DNA of 64,000 nt from Gammaproteobacteria bacterium (GCA_022826245.1 JAJDVG010000008.1:124001-188000), one strand, 5' to 3'; shown: positions 38,203-46,520, numbered from the stretch's first letter. Made by a program: numbers and translations. Notes: generated by a model from the letters alone, not told the origin.

Positions 38203-40377
38203 CTAGAAAGCGAGCGGATCGGGCCGGATCTGGAACTTGACCGCCTTGCCAAGCGTACCCAGCCCGCCTTCGGTGTGCCAGATCAGGTGCGTTCCGTAGT
38301 TCGCCCAGAGACCGCGACCCTTCCAGCCGGCGCCCGGATCGTCGATTCGGCCGTCGAGCCCGCGGTGGAAGAAACCGAGCGGGTACGGCACACGCAGCGT
38401 CGTCCATTCGCCGGTTTCGGGATCGAGCGCGAGCAACGCATCGGAGTTCGAACCCGTCGCGATCGGCGTGTTCTGGCCGAGACCCGATATGTTGTGCTGA
38501 TCGACCCAGCCGAAATAGTGGAAGTCTGACGGCACGTCGGTGCCCTGGAATGTCGGGCCGTCGGTGCGGAACAGCGTCCAGCCTTCCTCGCAGTGCGTGC
38601 CCGTGATCATCTCCGGACCGTTCAGCACCTCGCACTGGCTGCGGTCGAAACGCGCGAAATGGCTGCTTCCGGCCAATGCGGCCCAGACGATGCCGTTGCT
38701 GTCGATGTCGATACCGCGCGGATCGAAGCCGGGGTCCGGCACCTGGTAGAACTCGGCCATGCAGGTCTGCGGCGGATTCGCGCCGGGATCGACGCGCACG
38801 ATGTGGCCCGGATAGCTCTCCGAGGCGCCCCAGACTGCGCTGTCGACGGGGCTCGGGATGACCGAGTACAGGTTGTAGCTGACTTCGGAGTCGAGGGTCG
38901 GATCGAACTCGCCCTGCCACTCGTTCCACGGCCGCGTGATCTGCCCGTCGCCGTTCGTGTCGAGCACCTGCGGGCACCAGCCCTGCGTCGCCTGCTCGTC
39001 GCCCGTTCGGTCGAACTCGCGGGTGTTGATCCAGCCGACGATCGGCCCGAGCAGCTCGTTGAAGTAGAGCGTCTGGTCGGGATCGTTGTCGAACTGCAGG
39101 TGATGCGTGGAGAAACATGTGTCGATGAGCACGAACTCTTCGGTTTCCGGATCGTAGTAGGACGCCTGCCGGAAGCTCCTGTTCAGCGGGTAGTACTCAG
39201 CGTACTCGTGGTCCGACCCTTCCATGCACCATTCGGGCTGGTCGTTGCGGATTTTCGACGTCATCCACACGCGGCCCTTGCGGTCGAGCATCGGATTGTG
39301 CGGATCCGACGGATGCTCCGGCCCCCACAGGTGCGCGTCGCCCCAGAAGTTCGACGGCACGGCCGGCGGCGGGAAACGCGTATTGACCTCGCGCGGATCC
39401 TCGCGCGTCGGGACGATGAGTTCGTAAGTGTCGTTGTCGATCGGGTCAAGCACGGTCAGCTTGCCATGGCCGGACGACACCGCGTAGACCGGCCCATAGG
39501 CGTTGACGGTCGGGTCGTTCTTGTCGGTCGTGATCTCGTCGTGCATGAAGGAGTCGGCGACGCCCCAGTCCCAGAGCGTCACGACGACATTGCGTTCGAT
39601 GCCCTGCGGCCGCTCGGGCTCGTCGGGCACCTCACCGGCCTCGATGCGGTTCGTCCAGTCGGCAAACCGCTGCATGGCGGCCTCGCGGCCGAATGCGCTG
39701 AACGCGCCCGCCATCGACGTGCCGCGCACGCCGATCTGCGTTCGATAGCCCCAGGCTTCCTCGGCGGACTCGAAGCCCAGGTGGTCCATGTGTTCGAGCG
39801 TTCGCGTGATCTCGTTGCCGATCTGGTGGCAGAAATTGCAGGAGCTCTTCTGGTTGTTCAGCCACTGTTTTTGCGTCAGCATCTGCGGGGAGATGCCGTT
39901 GCCATCCGGACCCGTGCCCGGGAATTCGCTTTCCGGCGGCGGCTCGAACATCGCGTACCAGTGGTTGGCGGGATACACGCGCGCCGCCTCCTGCCGCGTC
40001 TCGGCGACGATGGCGTCGAGCGCGAGCCCGCGGTCGCCGGGCCGCCCTTCGACGGGCTCCGAATCGACGAGGCCGTAACCGCGCACCCATACGTTGTAGG
40101 TGGCTTCCGGCAGCTCCGGCAGCACGTAGCGGCCGTCATCGTCGGTCACGACGATCTTCGTGAACGGCGTCTTGAGGTCGTTCGTCTCGGCGATCACCCA
40201 GACCCCGGCTTCCGGCCCGTTGGCGCTCTCGACCACGCCCGTGATGTAGCCCTCGGGCAGATCGACCTGCCGCTGCGCCGACGCGGTCGCGCCGATGGCC
40301 AGTGCGGCTGCCGCCGCACCCAGGATTGCGATCCGGACCAAAAGATTTCGTCCCAGTACGCGAAATGCACCGCTCAT
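38203..40377 (-). CDS. Exported monoheme protein with Vgb-like propeller
   Basis: Predicted 724-residue secreted protein. Signal peptide ends near ATASAQ; next comes a carboxypeptidase-regulatory-like beta-sandwich (residues about 35-105: 'VVTDDDGRYVLPELPEATYN'), then a CxxCH motif 'CNFCHQIGNEI', and a long propeller like virginiamycin B lyase ('FDPRGIDIDSNGIVWAALAG', 'HIVRVDPG'). AGGGGA precedes two nearby ATGs; 40377 has better spacing. Probably periplasmic electron transfer or quinoprotein-like binding; no lyase activity is implied. First gene of the run ending with the SnoaL-like gene. Confidence 0.72.
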   Translation of the reverse strand: MSGAFRVLGRNLLVRIAILGAAAAALAIGATASAQRQVDLPEGYITGVVESANGPEAGVWVIAETNDLKTPFTKIVVTDDDGRYVLPELPEATYNVWVRGYGLVDSEPVEGRPGDRGLALDAIVAETRQEAARVYPANHWYAMFEPPPESEFPGTGPDGNGISPQMLTQKQWLNNQKSSCNFCHQIGNEITRTLEHMDHLGFESAEEAWGYRTQIGVRGTSMAGAFSAFGREAAMQRFADWTNRIEAGEVPDEPERPQGIERNVVVTLWDWGVADSFMHDEITTDKNDPTVNAYGPVYAVSSGHGKLTVLDPIDNDTYELIVPTREDPREVNTRFPPPAVPSNFWGDAHLWGPEHPSDPHNPMLDRKGRVWMTSKIRNDQPEWCMEGSDHEYAEYYPLNRSFRQASYYDPETEEFVLIDTCFSTHHLQFDNDPDQTLYFNELLGPIVGWINTREFDRTGDEQATQGWCPQVLDTNGDGQITRPWNEWQGEFDPTLDSEVSYNLYSVIPSPVDSAVWGASESYPGHIVRVDPGANPPQTCMAEFYQVPDPGFDPRGIDIDSNGIVWAALAGSSHFARFDRSQCEVLNGPEMITGTHCEEGWTLFRTDGPTFQGTDVPSDFHYFGWVDQHNISGLGQNTPIATGSNSDALLALDPETGEWTTLRVPYPLGFFHRGLDGRIDDPGAGWKGRGLWANYGTHLIWHTEGGLGTLGKAVKFQIRPDPLAF

Positions 40378-40581
40378 GAACATTCCCCTACGAAGCTTGT
40401 TGTTTCGTACGCTCCGGCTGCGCGTCCGGCGGCTGGCTGGCGAGCTTGCCGCCATGATGGCATCCGGAGCGCTTTCCCGCTATCGGATTATACGAACGTC
40501 ATCACAGAATGCGCACTCGGCAACCATGCACGGCAGTCCGCACGCTAACGTGCTAAATTCACCGCACGCAGGAGCACGCCC

Positions 40582-40983
40582 ATGAAAACAACGCTATCGT
40601 GTCTCGGTGTAGCGACGGTCATCGCCTTCGCGGCAACTGCATCGGCGCACCACTCCCGCCCCGCGGCCTATCACGTCGATCAGCGGATCGTGATCGAGGG
40701 CGTGGTCACCCAGCTCTTCTGGCGCAACCCGCACCCGTTCCTGTTCGTCGAGGTCGAGCAGGACGACGGCAGCGTCGTGACCTGGGCCGCGGAAATGGCG
40801 CCGACGATCTGGATGACCAAGCACGGTTACGACGAGGATTCGATCGCGCCGGGCGAACGCATCATGGTCATCGGCAACCCGGGCCGCGAAGGCAAGCGCC
40901 TGATCACGTTCGACGGAGTCTATCGTCCGGCAGACGGCTGGGTGTACGGCAGGGACCCGCGCTCCGCACACGTCTCGCAGTGA
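40582..40983 (+). CDS. DUF6152 family periplasmic protein
   Basis: Predicted 133-residue secreted protein. Cleavage after 'TASA' leaves HHSRPAAYH; 'WRNPHPFLFVEV' is the NPH block. It precedes a partner-family gene by 28 bases, here with DUF6152 first, the reverse of the order elsewhere. Divergent from the heme-propeller gene over about 204 bases, which presumably contain both promoters. Confidence 0.85.
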   Translation: MKTTLSCLGVATVIAFAATASAHHSRPAAYHVDQRIVIEGVVTQLFWRNPHPFLFVEVEQDDGSVVTWAAEMAPTIWMTKHGYDEDSIAPGERIMVIGNPGREGKRLITFDGVYRPADGWVYGRDPRSAHVSQ

Positions 40984-41011
40984 GCGTGTCGGCGCCGCGG
41001 AGACTGCCGCA

Positions 41012-41731
41012 ATGAACGCACCATCACGGCAAGCGCCGATCGCGGCTGCGCTGGTATTCCTCGCAGCACTCGCCGCCTGTCAGCCCGCCCTTGCACAGGA
41101 CTCCGGGCCGGAAACCGGCATCCTCGGCCTCTGGGACGGCCTGCTGCACGAGGATTTCGTCTACCGCCTGCCCGGCCCGGTCAAGGGCGACTACGCCGGC
41201 CTGCCACTGACCGAAGCGGCCGTCGCGGTCGCCGACAGCTACGATCCCGACGACTACTACCTGCCCGAGAACCAGTGCCTGCCGCACGGCGCGGCCTACG
41301 GCATGCGCGGGCCGATGGCCAAGGAGTTCGTCTACGAGGACGAAGACACATTACTCATCCGCATCGAGCTCGAAGCCCAGGAACGCAGGATCCATCTCGA
41401 CGGTCGGCCGTGGCCCGGCGGCGAACTGACCTGGCAGGGGCACTCGGTCGGCCGTTTCGAGGGCGACATGCTCGTCGTCACGACGACCCACATGAGGCCG
41501 CGCTACATCCGCCGCAACGGCGTGCCGCACAGCGAGGACGCCGTCATGACCGAGTACTTCATGCGCACGGGCGAATACCTGTCGCTCATCACGGTCATCG
41601 AGGATCCCGAATTCCTGAGCGAGCCGCTCGTTCGCAGCGTGAGTTTCAGGCGACTGCCCGACGACTATGAGTGGGACGTGTACACCTGCGAGGTGATCGA
41701 GTGGCCGGGAGGGTTTCCTGGGGCTGAATAG
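41012..41731 (+). CDS. Secreted DUF6152-partner-family protein (short form)
   Basis: Predicted 239-residue exported protein, signal peptide with a possible lipobox 'LAAC' and an alternative cleavage near ALAQ. 'ILGLWDGLLHE' replaces the usual DLQGLW start; the first Cys (QCLPHG), 'RRIHLDGRPWPGG', 'GRFEGDMLVVTTTHM' and the last Cys (YTCEVIEW) are conserved. 'FEGDMLVV' deviates from the common 'DGDTLVV'. Fourth separate DUF6152/partner pair of the window. Convergent with the acyl carrier protein gene. Confidence 0.8.
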   Translation: MNAPSRQAPIAAALVFLAALAACQPALAQDSGPETGILGLWDGLLHEDFVYRLPGPVKGDYAGLPLTEAAVAVADSYDPDDYYLPENQCLPHGAAYGMRGPMAKEFVYEDEDTLLIRIELEAQERRIHLDGRPWPGGELTWQGHSVGRFEGDMLVVTTTHMRPRYIRRNGVPHSEDAVMTEYFMRTGEYLSLITVIEDPEFLSEPLVRSVSFRRLPDDYEWDVYTCEVIEWPGGFPGAE

Positions 41732-41779
41732 CCGGCCCACACGGTTGCGCGGTGGTCGGGACTTTCTTCACCCCGCTGA

Positions 41780-42046
41780 TCAGCGCACGCGACAGCGCTC
41801 GATCGAAGTCCTGATGGTCGCAACAAACTCCGCGAAATCCTCCGCAACGTAGAGCTGCAGCACATCGCTCGTCCCGATTTCCACTCCAAAGCGCACACTA
41901 CACTGCGCGGCGATCGCAACGATGCCCAATGAATCGAGACCGAGCGACGCCATGCTCGTCGACGAATCGATGGCTGAGCGATCGGTACCTGTGGCGGCCG
42001 CCACCAGTTCACGGACCGTCTCCTGCAGATTCGCTTCAATTGCCAT
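41780..42046 (-). CDS. Acyl/peptidyl carrier protein
   Basis: Predicted 88-residue four-helix carrier. 'LGLDSLGIV' contains the Ser that would receive 4'-phosphopantetheine (family knowledge). It follows the C39 ABC exporter gene by 39 bases on the same strand and so appears to be co-transcribed. It is not the fatty-acid-synthesis AcpP, which would sit in the fab cluster and have a DSLD motif. With the ligase at 51618-53144 it could carry an activated acid inside this biosynthetic cluster (inference). Confidence 0.8.
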   Translation of the reverse strand: MAIEANLQETVRELVAAATGTDRSAIDSSTSMASLGLDSLGIVAIAAQCSVRFGVEIGTSDVLQLYVAEDFAEFVATIRTSIERCRVR

Positions 42047-42085
42047 GCGAGCGTGGGGTCGTACCAGGCGTGGTGCGCGCCGGCG

Positions 42086-44308
42086 TCAACAACCGATCTC
42101 GAAAAGCCTGAGATATTCGGCTTGATCCGGCTCGGCTGAGACGGCCATGCCGGATTGCGCGATGCCGCCGATTCGTTCCGAACGCTGCGCGCCAACCTGC
42201 GTGATCCCGGTGAGCCTGCCGCCCTCGATCGTCACGACCCGGTCGGCCTGTGCAATCGTTTGCGGACGATGGGCGATCAACACGCGCGTGACTTCGAGGC
42301 CTCGTATCGCCGAGTTGACCTGGCGTTCGCGATCCAGATCCAGATGGGCGGTCGCCTCGTCGAGAAGCAGTATTCTCGGGCGCCGATACAGAGCTCGAGC
42401 CAGCAGGATGCGTTGGGTCTGGCCGCCGGACAGCGCCGATCCCATGTAACCGACGAACGTGTTATAGGCCATGGGCATGCACGCGATCTCGTCGTGAATG
42501 GCCGCAAGACGCGCGCATTCCTCGACACGCTCCTGATCGCGGCGCTCGCTGAAAAAGCCGATGTTGTCGCCGATCGTACCGTCGAACAGCGTGTCGTCCT
42601 GGGTTACGCTGCCGATCCAGCCCCGGATCGAATCGGCGCCGACCTGCCCGAGGCCGCGGCCGCCGATCAGGATGTCGCCTTCGGTGGGAACGAGTATCCC
42701 CAGCATCAGGTGCATCAGCGTGGTCTTCCCGCAGCCCGAAGGGCCAACGATCGCGACTGACTCGCCCGCCTCGATCATGAGATCGATGCCGTCGAGAACC
42801 CAGGGCTCGTGTTCGGCATAGCGAAAACGCAGACCGCGCAGCTCGATCGTCGGCTCGAGCGCGCCGGCATCCGACAGCGCCAGACGCTCGCTCGCGTCGC
42901 TGTCCTCCGGCTCCGTCATCACGATGTCCGCCAGGCGCTCGCCCTGCAGCCCCAGCATCCTCAGTTCGCAATACCTGTCGATGAGCGCCGCAACCCGCGA
43001 GGCGAACTGCCGCTTGTAGGCGAGAAACGCGATCAGCATCCCGGCCGACAACTGCCCGCCAAGCACGAAGGACGCGCCGATCCATATGACGACGACATTC
43101 TCGATACCGAACAACAGGCCTTCGGCCAGCCTGTAGAAGATCTGCAGCTTCTGCGTACGCAGGCCGGCGTTGATCTGGTTGACGAGGAGCGCAAGCCAGC
43201 TCGTGCGCCGTTCCGCGCGGCGCCGGTAAAGCTTGATGGCCTTGACGCCACGCACCGTCTCGATGAAATGGCTCTCTTGCCGTGCCGCGTGCACGATGTT
43301 CTGCTCGGTCGCATGACGCAGCGGCGCGAACCAGGCCCACCGGATCAGTGCGTAGATCGTGAGCGCGCCGACGCAGACCCAGGCCAGTACCGGGCTGTAC
43401 AGGAAGATTACGATCAGGGTAACGACCGTGACCGCGCCGTCGGCGATCGCCTCGATGAAGGTCGTTGTCAACGTACGCTGGATAACGTCGATCGAGCGAA
43501 AGCGGGAAACGGTATCGCCGAGATGCCGCTTTTCGAAGTACGCCAGCGGCAGCCTCAACAGGTGCGTGAACACGTTCGCCTGCCACTGAATGCTCAGGTT
43601 CGTGCTGAAGTACATGATGACCCAGGAGCGAAGCCCCGCGATCGACTGCTGCAAGACGGTCAGCAGCAGAAATCCGAGTGCCAGCATCGTCAGCAGATCG
43701 TTGTTGAACGACACGAGCACATGGTCGATGACCCATTGGAGAAACAGCGGGCTCGCGATCGCGAAAACCTCGAGCGCAAGCGCAAGCAGCAGAATCTGGC
43801 CGAGCGAGCGGAAGAGGCCCGTCACGCGGCCCATGAGGTCGCGCAGCCTCACGTCGGACCGGTCGCTGCGCGGTTCGAAGTCCTGATTCGGCCAAAGCTC
43901 GAGGGCTACGCCGGTGAACGCCGGAGACACTTCGTCGTGTGTGAGCCTGCGGAATCCCGCTGCGGGGTCGTGGATCTCGATACTGTTGCCGCGCACCGCC
44001 TTGAGTACGACAAAGTGCTTGAACTCCCAATGCAGAATGCACGGGCGCCGAAGCTTGTCGAGGTCTTCGAGTTCGAGCCGCAGCGGCCGTGTCGCAAGAC
44101 CCAGGCGACTTGCGACATCGACGATTCCGTTGAGTCTCGCTCCCTTGAGGGACACGGGGAAGCGCCGCCGGAGCGACGCGAGATCGGTACGATAGCCGTG
44201 ATAGTTGGCGATCATCGACAGGCAGGCCAGCGCGCACTCGGCAGCCTCCGTCTGCAGTTCGACGCCGAGGCGTGTTCTCAGGCCCAGGCGTAGCTGATCG
44301 ATCACCAT
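42086..44308 (-). CDS. Peptidase-containing ABC exporter (C39, bacteriocin type)
   Basis: Predicted 740-residue exporter that cleaves GG leaders while pumping peptides out. The C39 domain covers residues about 12-135, with Cys25 in 'QTEAAECALACL', His98 ('KHFVVLK') and Asp114 ('EIHDPAAG'). Six membrane helices span about 165-450. The ATPase domain has Walker A 'GPSGCGKTT' (about 520), signature 'LSGGQTQR' (about 622) and Walker B 'ILLLDEA' (about 643). Everything needed for activity is intact. It is the natural processor of the three precursors upstream on the same strand; the HlyD-like protein is the expected adaptor. Confidence 0.92.
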   Translation of the reverse strand: MVIDQLRLGLRTRLGVELQTEAAECALACLSMIANYHGYRTDLASLRRRFPVSLKGARLNGIVDVASRLGLATRPLRLELEDLDKLRRPCILHWEFKHFVVLKAVRGNSIEIHDPAAGFRRLTHDEVSPAFTGVALELWPNQDFEPRSDRSDVRLRDLMGRVTGLFRSLGQILLLALALEVFAIASPLFLQWVIDHVLVSFNNDLLTMLALGFLLLTVLQQSIAGLRSWVIMYFSTNLSIQWQANVFTHLLRLPLAYFEKRHLGDTVSRFRSIDVIQRTLTTTFIEAIADGAVTVVTLIVIFLYSPVLAWVCVGALTIYALIRWAWFAPLRHATEQNIVHAARQESHFIETVRGVKAIKLYRRRAERRTSWLALLVNQINAGLRTQKLQIFYRLAEGLLFGIENVVVIWIGASFVLGGQLSAGMLIAFLAYKRQFASRVAALIDRYCELRMLGLQGERLADIVMTEPEDSDASERLALSDAGALEPTIELRGLRFRYAEHEPWVLDGIDLMIEAGESVAIVGPSGCGKTTLMHLMLGILVPTEGDILIGGRGLGQVGADSIRGWIGSVTQDDTLFDGTIGDNIGFFSERRDQERVEECARLAAIHDEIACMPMAYNTFVGYMGSALSGGQTQRILLARALYRRPRILLLDEATAHLDLDRERQVNSAIRGLEVTRVLIAHRPQTIAQADRVVTIEGGRLTGITQVGAQRSERIGGIAQSGMAVSAEPDQAEYLRLFEIGC

Positions 44309-44314
44309 TCGACT

Positions 44315-44346
44315 GTTGCATCCTTGCAGTGAATTCGGCTTTCACG
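44315..44346. repeat. Direct repeat, copy 1 (copy 2 at 45362-45393)
   Basis: GTTGCATCCTTGCAGTG and the next 15 bases match copy 2 in 29 of 32 positions. This copy forms the leader just upstream of the ABC exporter start. Copy 2 abuts a remnant of the beta-lactamase-fold gene. The pair marks a duplication breakpoint. Confidence 0.75.
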
Positions 44347-44362
44347 GACGCGCCATGAAAGG

Positions 44363-44402
44363 GGGAACCGGAACCAGGATCGGGTCCTGGCATCCGGTTC
44401 CC
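44363..44402 (-). terminator. GGAACCGGAA-type hairpin A, after the first two-helix gene
   Basis: GGGAACCGGA (44363-44372) pairs with TCCGGTTCCC (44393-44402), and an inner CCAGGA/TCCTGG stem closes a five-base loop. On the minus strand CCCTTTC follows, a weak T-run. It lies between the 65-residue membrane protein gene and the exporter. It could be an attenuating terminator or an RNA-stabilising end. Confidence 0.65.
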
Positions 44403-44448
44403 AAAGGGTGTATGCGCGTCAAGTCAATGGCGGCGGGAATGCCCGGCG

Positions 44449-44646
44449 CTATTCCTCCTTGCGATCCTTCGAGTGACGACGGGCCACGATCGTGCTGTAG
44501 CGCATGAGCGTGCCGACCATGCCGCCAAAGCCGATGGCCAACATCAGTTGCTCGAACAGATCGAAGTCGGCCGCCTGTACCATGATCGTCAGTGACCACA
44601 CCGTGAACAGAATCGGGTACATCGCATTCCAATCGATTTTTTTCAT
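44449..44646 (-). CDS. Small two-helix membrane protein, candidate immunity protein
   Basis: Predicted 65-residue protein. Start ATG 44646 follows GGAGAG. Two hydrophobic helices ('YPILFTVWSLTIMVQAADF' and 'LFEQLMLAIGFGGMVGTLM') and a basic tail (ARRHSKDRK) are visible. It lies 57 bases after precursor 1. Small membrane proteins encoded directly after bacteriocin precursors are usually self-immunity factors; here that is inferred from position only. Weakly similar to the other two. Confidence 0.65.
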   Translation of the reverse strand: MKKIDWNAMYPILFTVWSLTIMVQAADFDLFEQLMLAIGFGGMVGTLMRYSTIVARRHSKDRKEE

Positions 44647-44703
44647 GTTTCTCTCCGTTGACTCAACAAGACCTGAACGCGCGGTACAGGCGCGCAAAAG
44701 CGA

Positions 44704-44991
44704 TCAGCAGCCGAAGAAATAGGTCACGGCCCCATCCCAGGCGTACACGGCAGCGTAGGCCGCGCCCCCGAGAAGTGCCCCGCCGACCATGCCCGGCAGC
44801 GCGCCGCCGCCTCCGGCCAAAGACCCGGCCATACCACCGGTAACCGCCCCCGCGAACGCCGCACCGCCGAAGTCGGACCAACTCCACGAAGCACCGCTCA
44901 CCAACAGCAGCTCTTCGTTGGAAAGCTCGCGCATCGCTCCGGGAGCCGGCAGCTCCATCGCAACCGCCGCCGCACCGACCGAAGGGCTCAT
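44704..44991 (-). CDS. Precursor peptide 1 (GG-type leader, Gly/Ala-rich core)
   Basis: Predicted 95 residues from ATG 44991. Leader 'MRELSNEELLLVSGA' has the double-glycine-type pattern with Ser-Gly-Ala at the cut. The core starts 'SWSWSDFGG', continues with 'AGAVTGGMAGSLAGG'-like helix-helix Gly motifs and ends 'TYFFGC'. Precursor 3 has the same layout. The homologous start codon of precursor 3 (ATG) is ATT here at 45004-45006, five codons upstream and directly after GGAGGTGG. Translation may therefore begin at ATT, giving 100 residues. Substrate of the C39 exporter by inference. Confidence 0.75.
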   Translation of the reverse strand: MSPSVGAAAVAMELPAPGAMRELSNEELLLVSGASWSWSDFGGAAFAGAVTGGMAGSLAGGGGALPGMVGGALLGGAAYAAVYAWDGAVTYFFGC

Positions 44992-45168
44992 TTCAACCGA
45001 ATAAATATTCCACCTCCAATGTGTTTTTCAAATCCGTCGTTTGTCGTTCCGTAGTTCGTCGCCGCATGCGACGTCGCGCACCATACCGCGATGCGACCGC
45101 GAACCCCACACGCGAATCGAGGCTTTTTTCATCGAATCGCCACACGCAGGCCGCAGGGACTCTCGCGG

Positions 45169-45357
45169 CTACGCCCGCTTGTACGCACTCAGCGCCAGCA
45201 TGAGCCCGATGGTGTTGTCGCGCGTCTCGCGGAAAAACGCGAGCGAGAGTTCGGGCACCGGGCACTGGAGGACCGGTTCTTCGTTCCCGGCTGCGACGAG
45301 TTCGGCCCGAAGCTTGCGACCGCCGCCTGCCGGGCCGACTTCAAGCACCAGCCGATC
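45169..45357 (-). pseudogene. 3' remnant of the Cys-type beta-lactamase-fold gene
   Basis: This stretch encodes, in one frame to a TAG stop, the last roughly 62 residues of the protein at 47392-48738: 'DRLVLEVGPAGGGRKLRAEL', 'PVLQCPVPELSLAFFRETRD' and 'NTIGLMLALSAYKRA'. It has no start and is joined abruptly at its 5' side (near 45358) to a copy of the exporter leader. The 3'-end-then-precursor order is the same as for the intact gene and precursor 3, so it records a tandem duplication. The rest of 44992-45620 holds no other gene. Confidence 0.85.
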
Positions 45358-45361
45358 CCCT

Positions 45362-45393
45362 GTTGCATCCTTGCAGTGGATTCAGGTTTCACG
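45362..45393. repeat. Direct repeat, copy 2 (copy 1 at 44315-44346)
   Basis: Same 32-base element as upstream of the exporter (29 of 32 identical). Here it leads straight into the hydrolase remnant rather than the exporter start. Sequence identity ends at CAACAG on the minus strand. Confidence 0.75.
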
Positions 45394-45531
45394 ATGGCCG
45401 CTTCATGCATGAACACGAGGTACGGGCGGACGGCGGATCGTTATGCGATCCAGGCGATACGGGCGATACCCGCCAGACGTCAACACCGGGGATACTGAAC
45501 ACGCCGATCCGCGGGACTGCGCCGGAGGACG

Positions 45532-45569
45532 GGAACCGGAACGGCAAGGACATCCCGCATTCCGGTTCC
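45532..45569 (-). terminator. GGAACCGGAA-type hairpin B, after the second two-helix gene
   Basis: GGAACCGGAA (45532-45541) pairs perfectly with TTCCGGTTCC (45560-45569) around an 18-base loop. It stands 51 bases past the stop of the 60-residue membrane protein. There is no T-run, so processing or RNA stability is as likely as termination. Confidence 0.6.
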
Positions 45570-45620
45570 TGAGCAGCTCGCCGGCGACTGGCTGGCGACC
45601 AGCGAGTTTGCAGCCTGCCG

Positions 45621-45803
45621 CTACTGGTCTCCCGAGCGTTTCCGCGAGACGAGGGCGCGCGTCAAGAACCCGGCGAGCAGCCCGACCGCGACGGCCAGCA
45701 CGACAGTTTCCGCCAACGCCAGTTCGTTCGACAACGTAACCGCAGCCACCGTGACACCCACGGCCACGCAGACCGGAACCAACCACTTGCTGCGTGTCTT
45801 CAT
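45621..45803 (-). CDS. Small two-helix membrane protein, candidate immunity protein
   Basis: Predicted 60-residue protein with helices 'WLVPVCVAVGVTVAAVTLS' and 'AETVVLAVAVGLLAGFLTRA' and a basic tail. Its ATG overlaps the stop of precursor 2 by one base (TGATG), so the pair is translationally coupled. Clearly similar to the 69-residue protein at 46617-46826 ('VVETVILAIAIGLLAGSLAR'). Immunity role inferred from coupling and size. Confidence 0.65.
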   Translation of the reverse strand: MKTRSKWLVPVCVAVGVTVAAVTLSNELALAETVVLAVAVGLLAGFLTRALVSRKRSGDQ

Positions 45804-46096
45804 CACGGAGCGTTCTTCCATGCATCCAGGTCGGCGCCGGAGGAAGGGTCGGTCTGCGGGCGCCGGTCGTGGAGCGGGCCCGTAATGAACGCGTAAGCAT
45901 AGACCGGCACCCCCCCGGGAAACATGCCGCCCGGTCGCCCGCTCGCGACTCCCGGAAAACCGAACGCGTAGCCGCTCCAGGCGCCGCTCACGAGTAACAG
46001 CTCGGTATCCGAGAGTTCTCGCATCGTACCCGCAGCCGTCTGTTGCGCGGCGCTGACCCGACGGCTGGCCGTCGAAGTGTTGTCGATCGAATGCAC
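45803..46096 (-). CDS. Precursor peptide 2 (GG-type leader)
   Basis: Predicted 97 residues from GTG 46096, preceded by AAGGAGGTGGACC, the same ribosome site as precursor 3. Leader 'MRELSDTELLLVSGA' matches the other two. The core differs: 'WSGYAFGFPGVASGRPGG' then a polar tail ending 'DLDAWKNAP', without the Gly-zipper helix or terminal Cys. It may be a second peptide type handled by the same exporter, or a degenerating copy. Coupled to a two-helix protein gene. Confidence 0.7.
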   Translation of the reverse strand: MHSIDNTSTASRRVSAAQQTAAGTMRELSDTELLLVSGAWSGYAFGFPGVASGRPGGMFPGGVPVYAYAFITGPLHDRRPQTDPSSGADLDAWKNAP

Positions 46097-46228
46097 GGTC
46101 CACCTCCTTGCATGTTTCCATCAGTTCCATTGCTTGCCGTAGGATGCGACCCGAAACAGCCTACCGGTGGGGATCGAACATTCCAAGATCGGAATCGGCT
46201 TGTTTCGCGGCGATTTGAATGTGAACTA

Positions 46229-46453
46229 AACCTGGTGTTGTCCGGGCTGTTGCTCGTTCTCCGCCAACCGCAGGATTCGCTCGGCGGAACCGGGCAAAAC
46301 AGCATCTTAGCGTTCGAACAGTGCCGGCGGAGGGAGCGGCCCCTTGAACGAGGCCGCTTGTACGTACGCTACTCGCGTGTCGTCAGGAACACCTTCGAGC
46401 ATCGCGCTCTGCAGCATTTCGCCGACTTCATCTTTGGCGCGATCTTTGAGTGC
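46229..46453 (-). pseudogene. Broken DUF2335-like gene fragment
   Basis: One frame reads 'ALKDRAKDEVGEML', then 'SFKGPLPPPALFER', a TAA stop at 46307-46309, then 'DAVLPGSAERILRLAENEQQ'. This is the conserved start of DUF2335 membrane proteins ('GPLPPPxxLxxY...PGxAERIL'), with the expected Tyr codon mutated to TAA. No start is near and a second stop follows before any membrane helix. It fills most of the 520-base gap between precursor 2 and the third two-helix gene. Confidence 0.65.
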
Positions 46454-46520
46454 CGACTCGGGCGGAGGGGGTGTTCGTGTGCTCTTGCGTTTCGTCCGCT
46501 TCGGTGGTTGCGCGGAGAAA

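Noticed and set aside
45189-45416. A 75-codon frame on the minus strand as a small gene
   Set aside because: It is out of frame with the clear hydrolase remnant in the same place, and spans the duplication junction.
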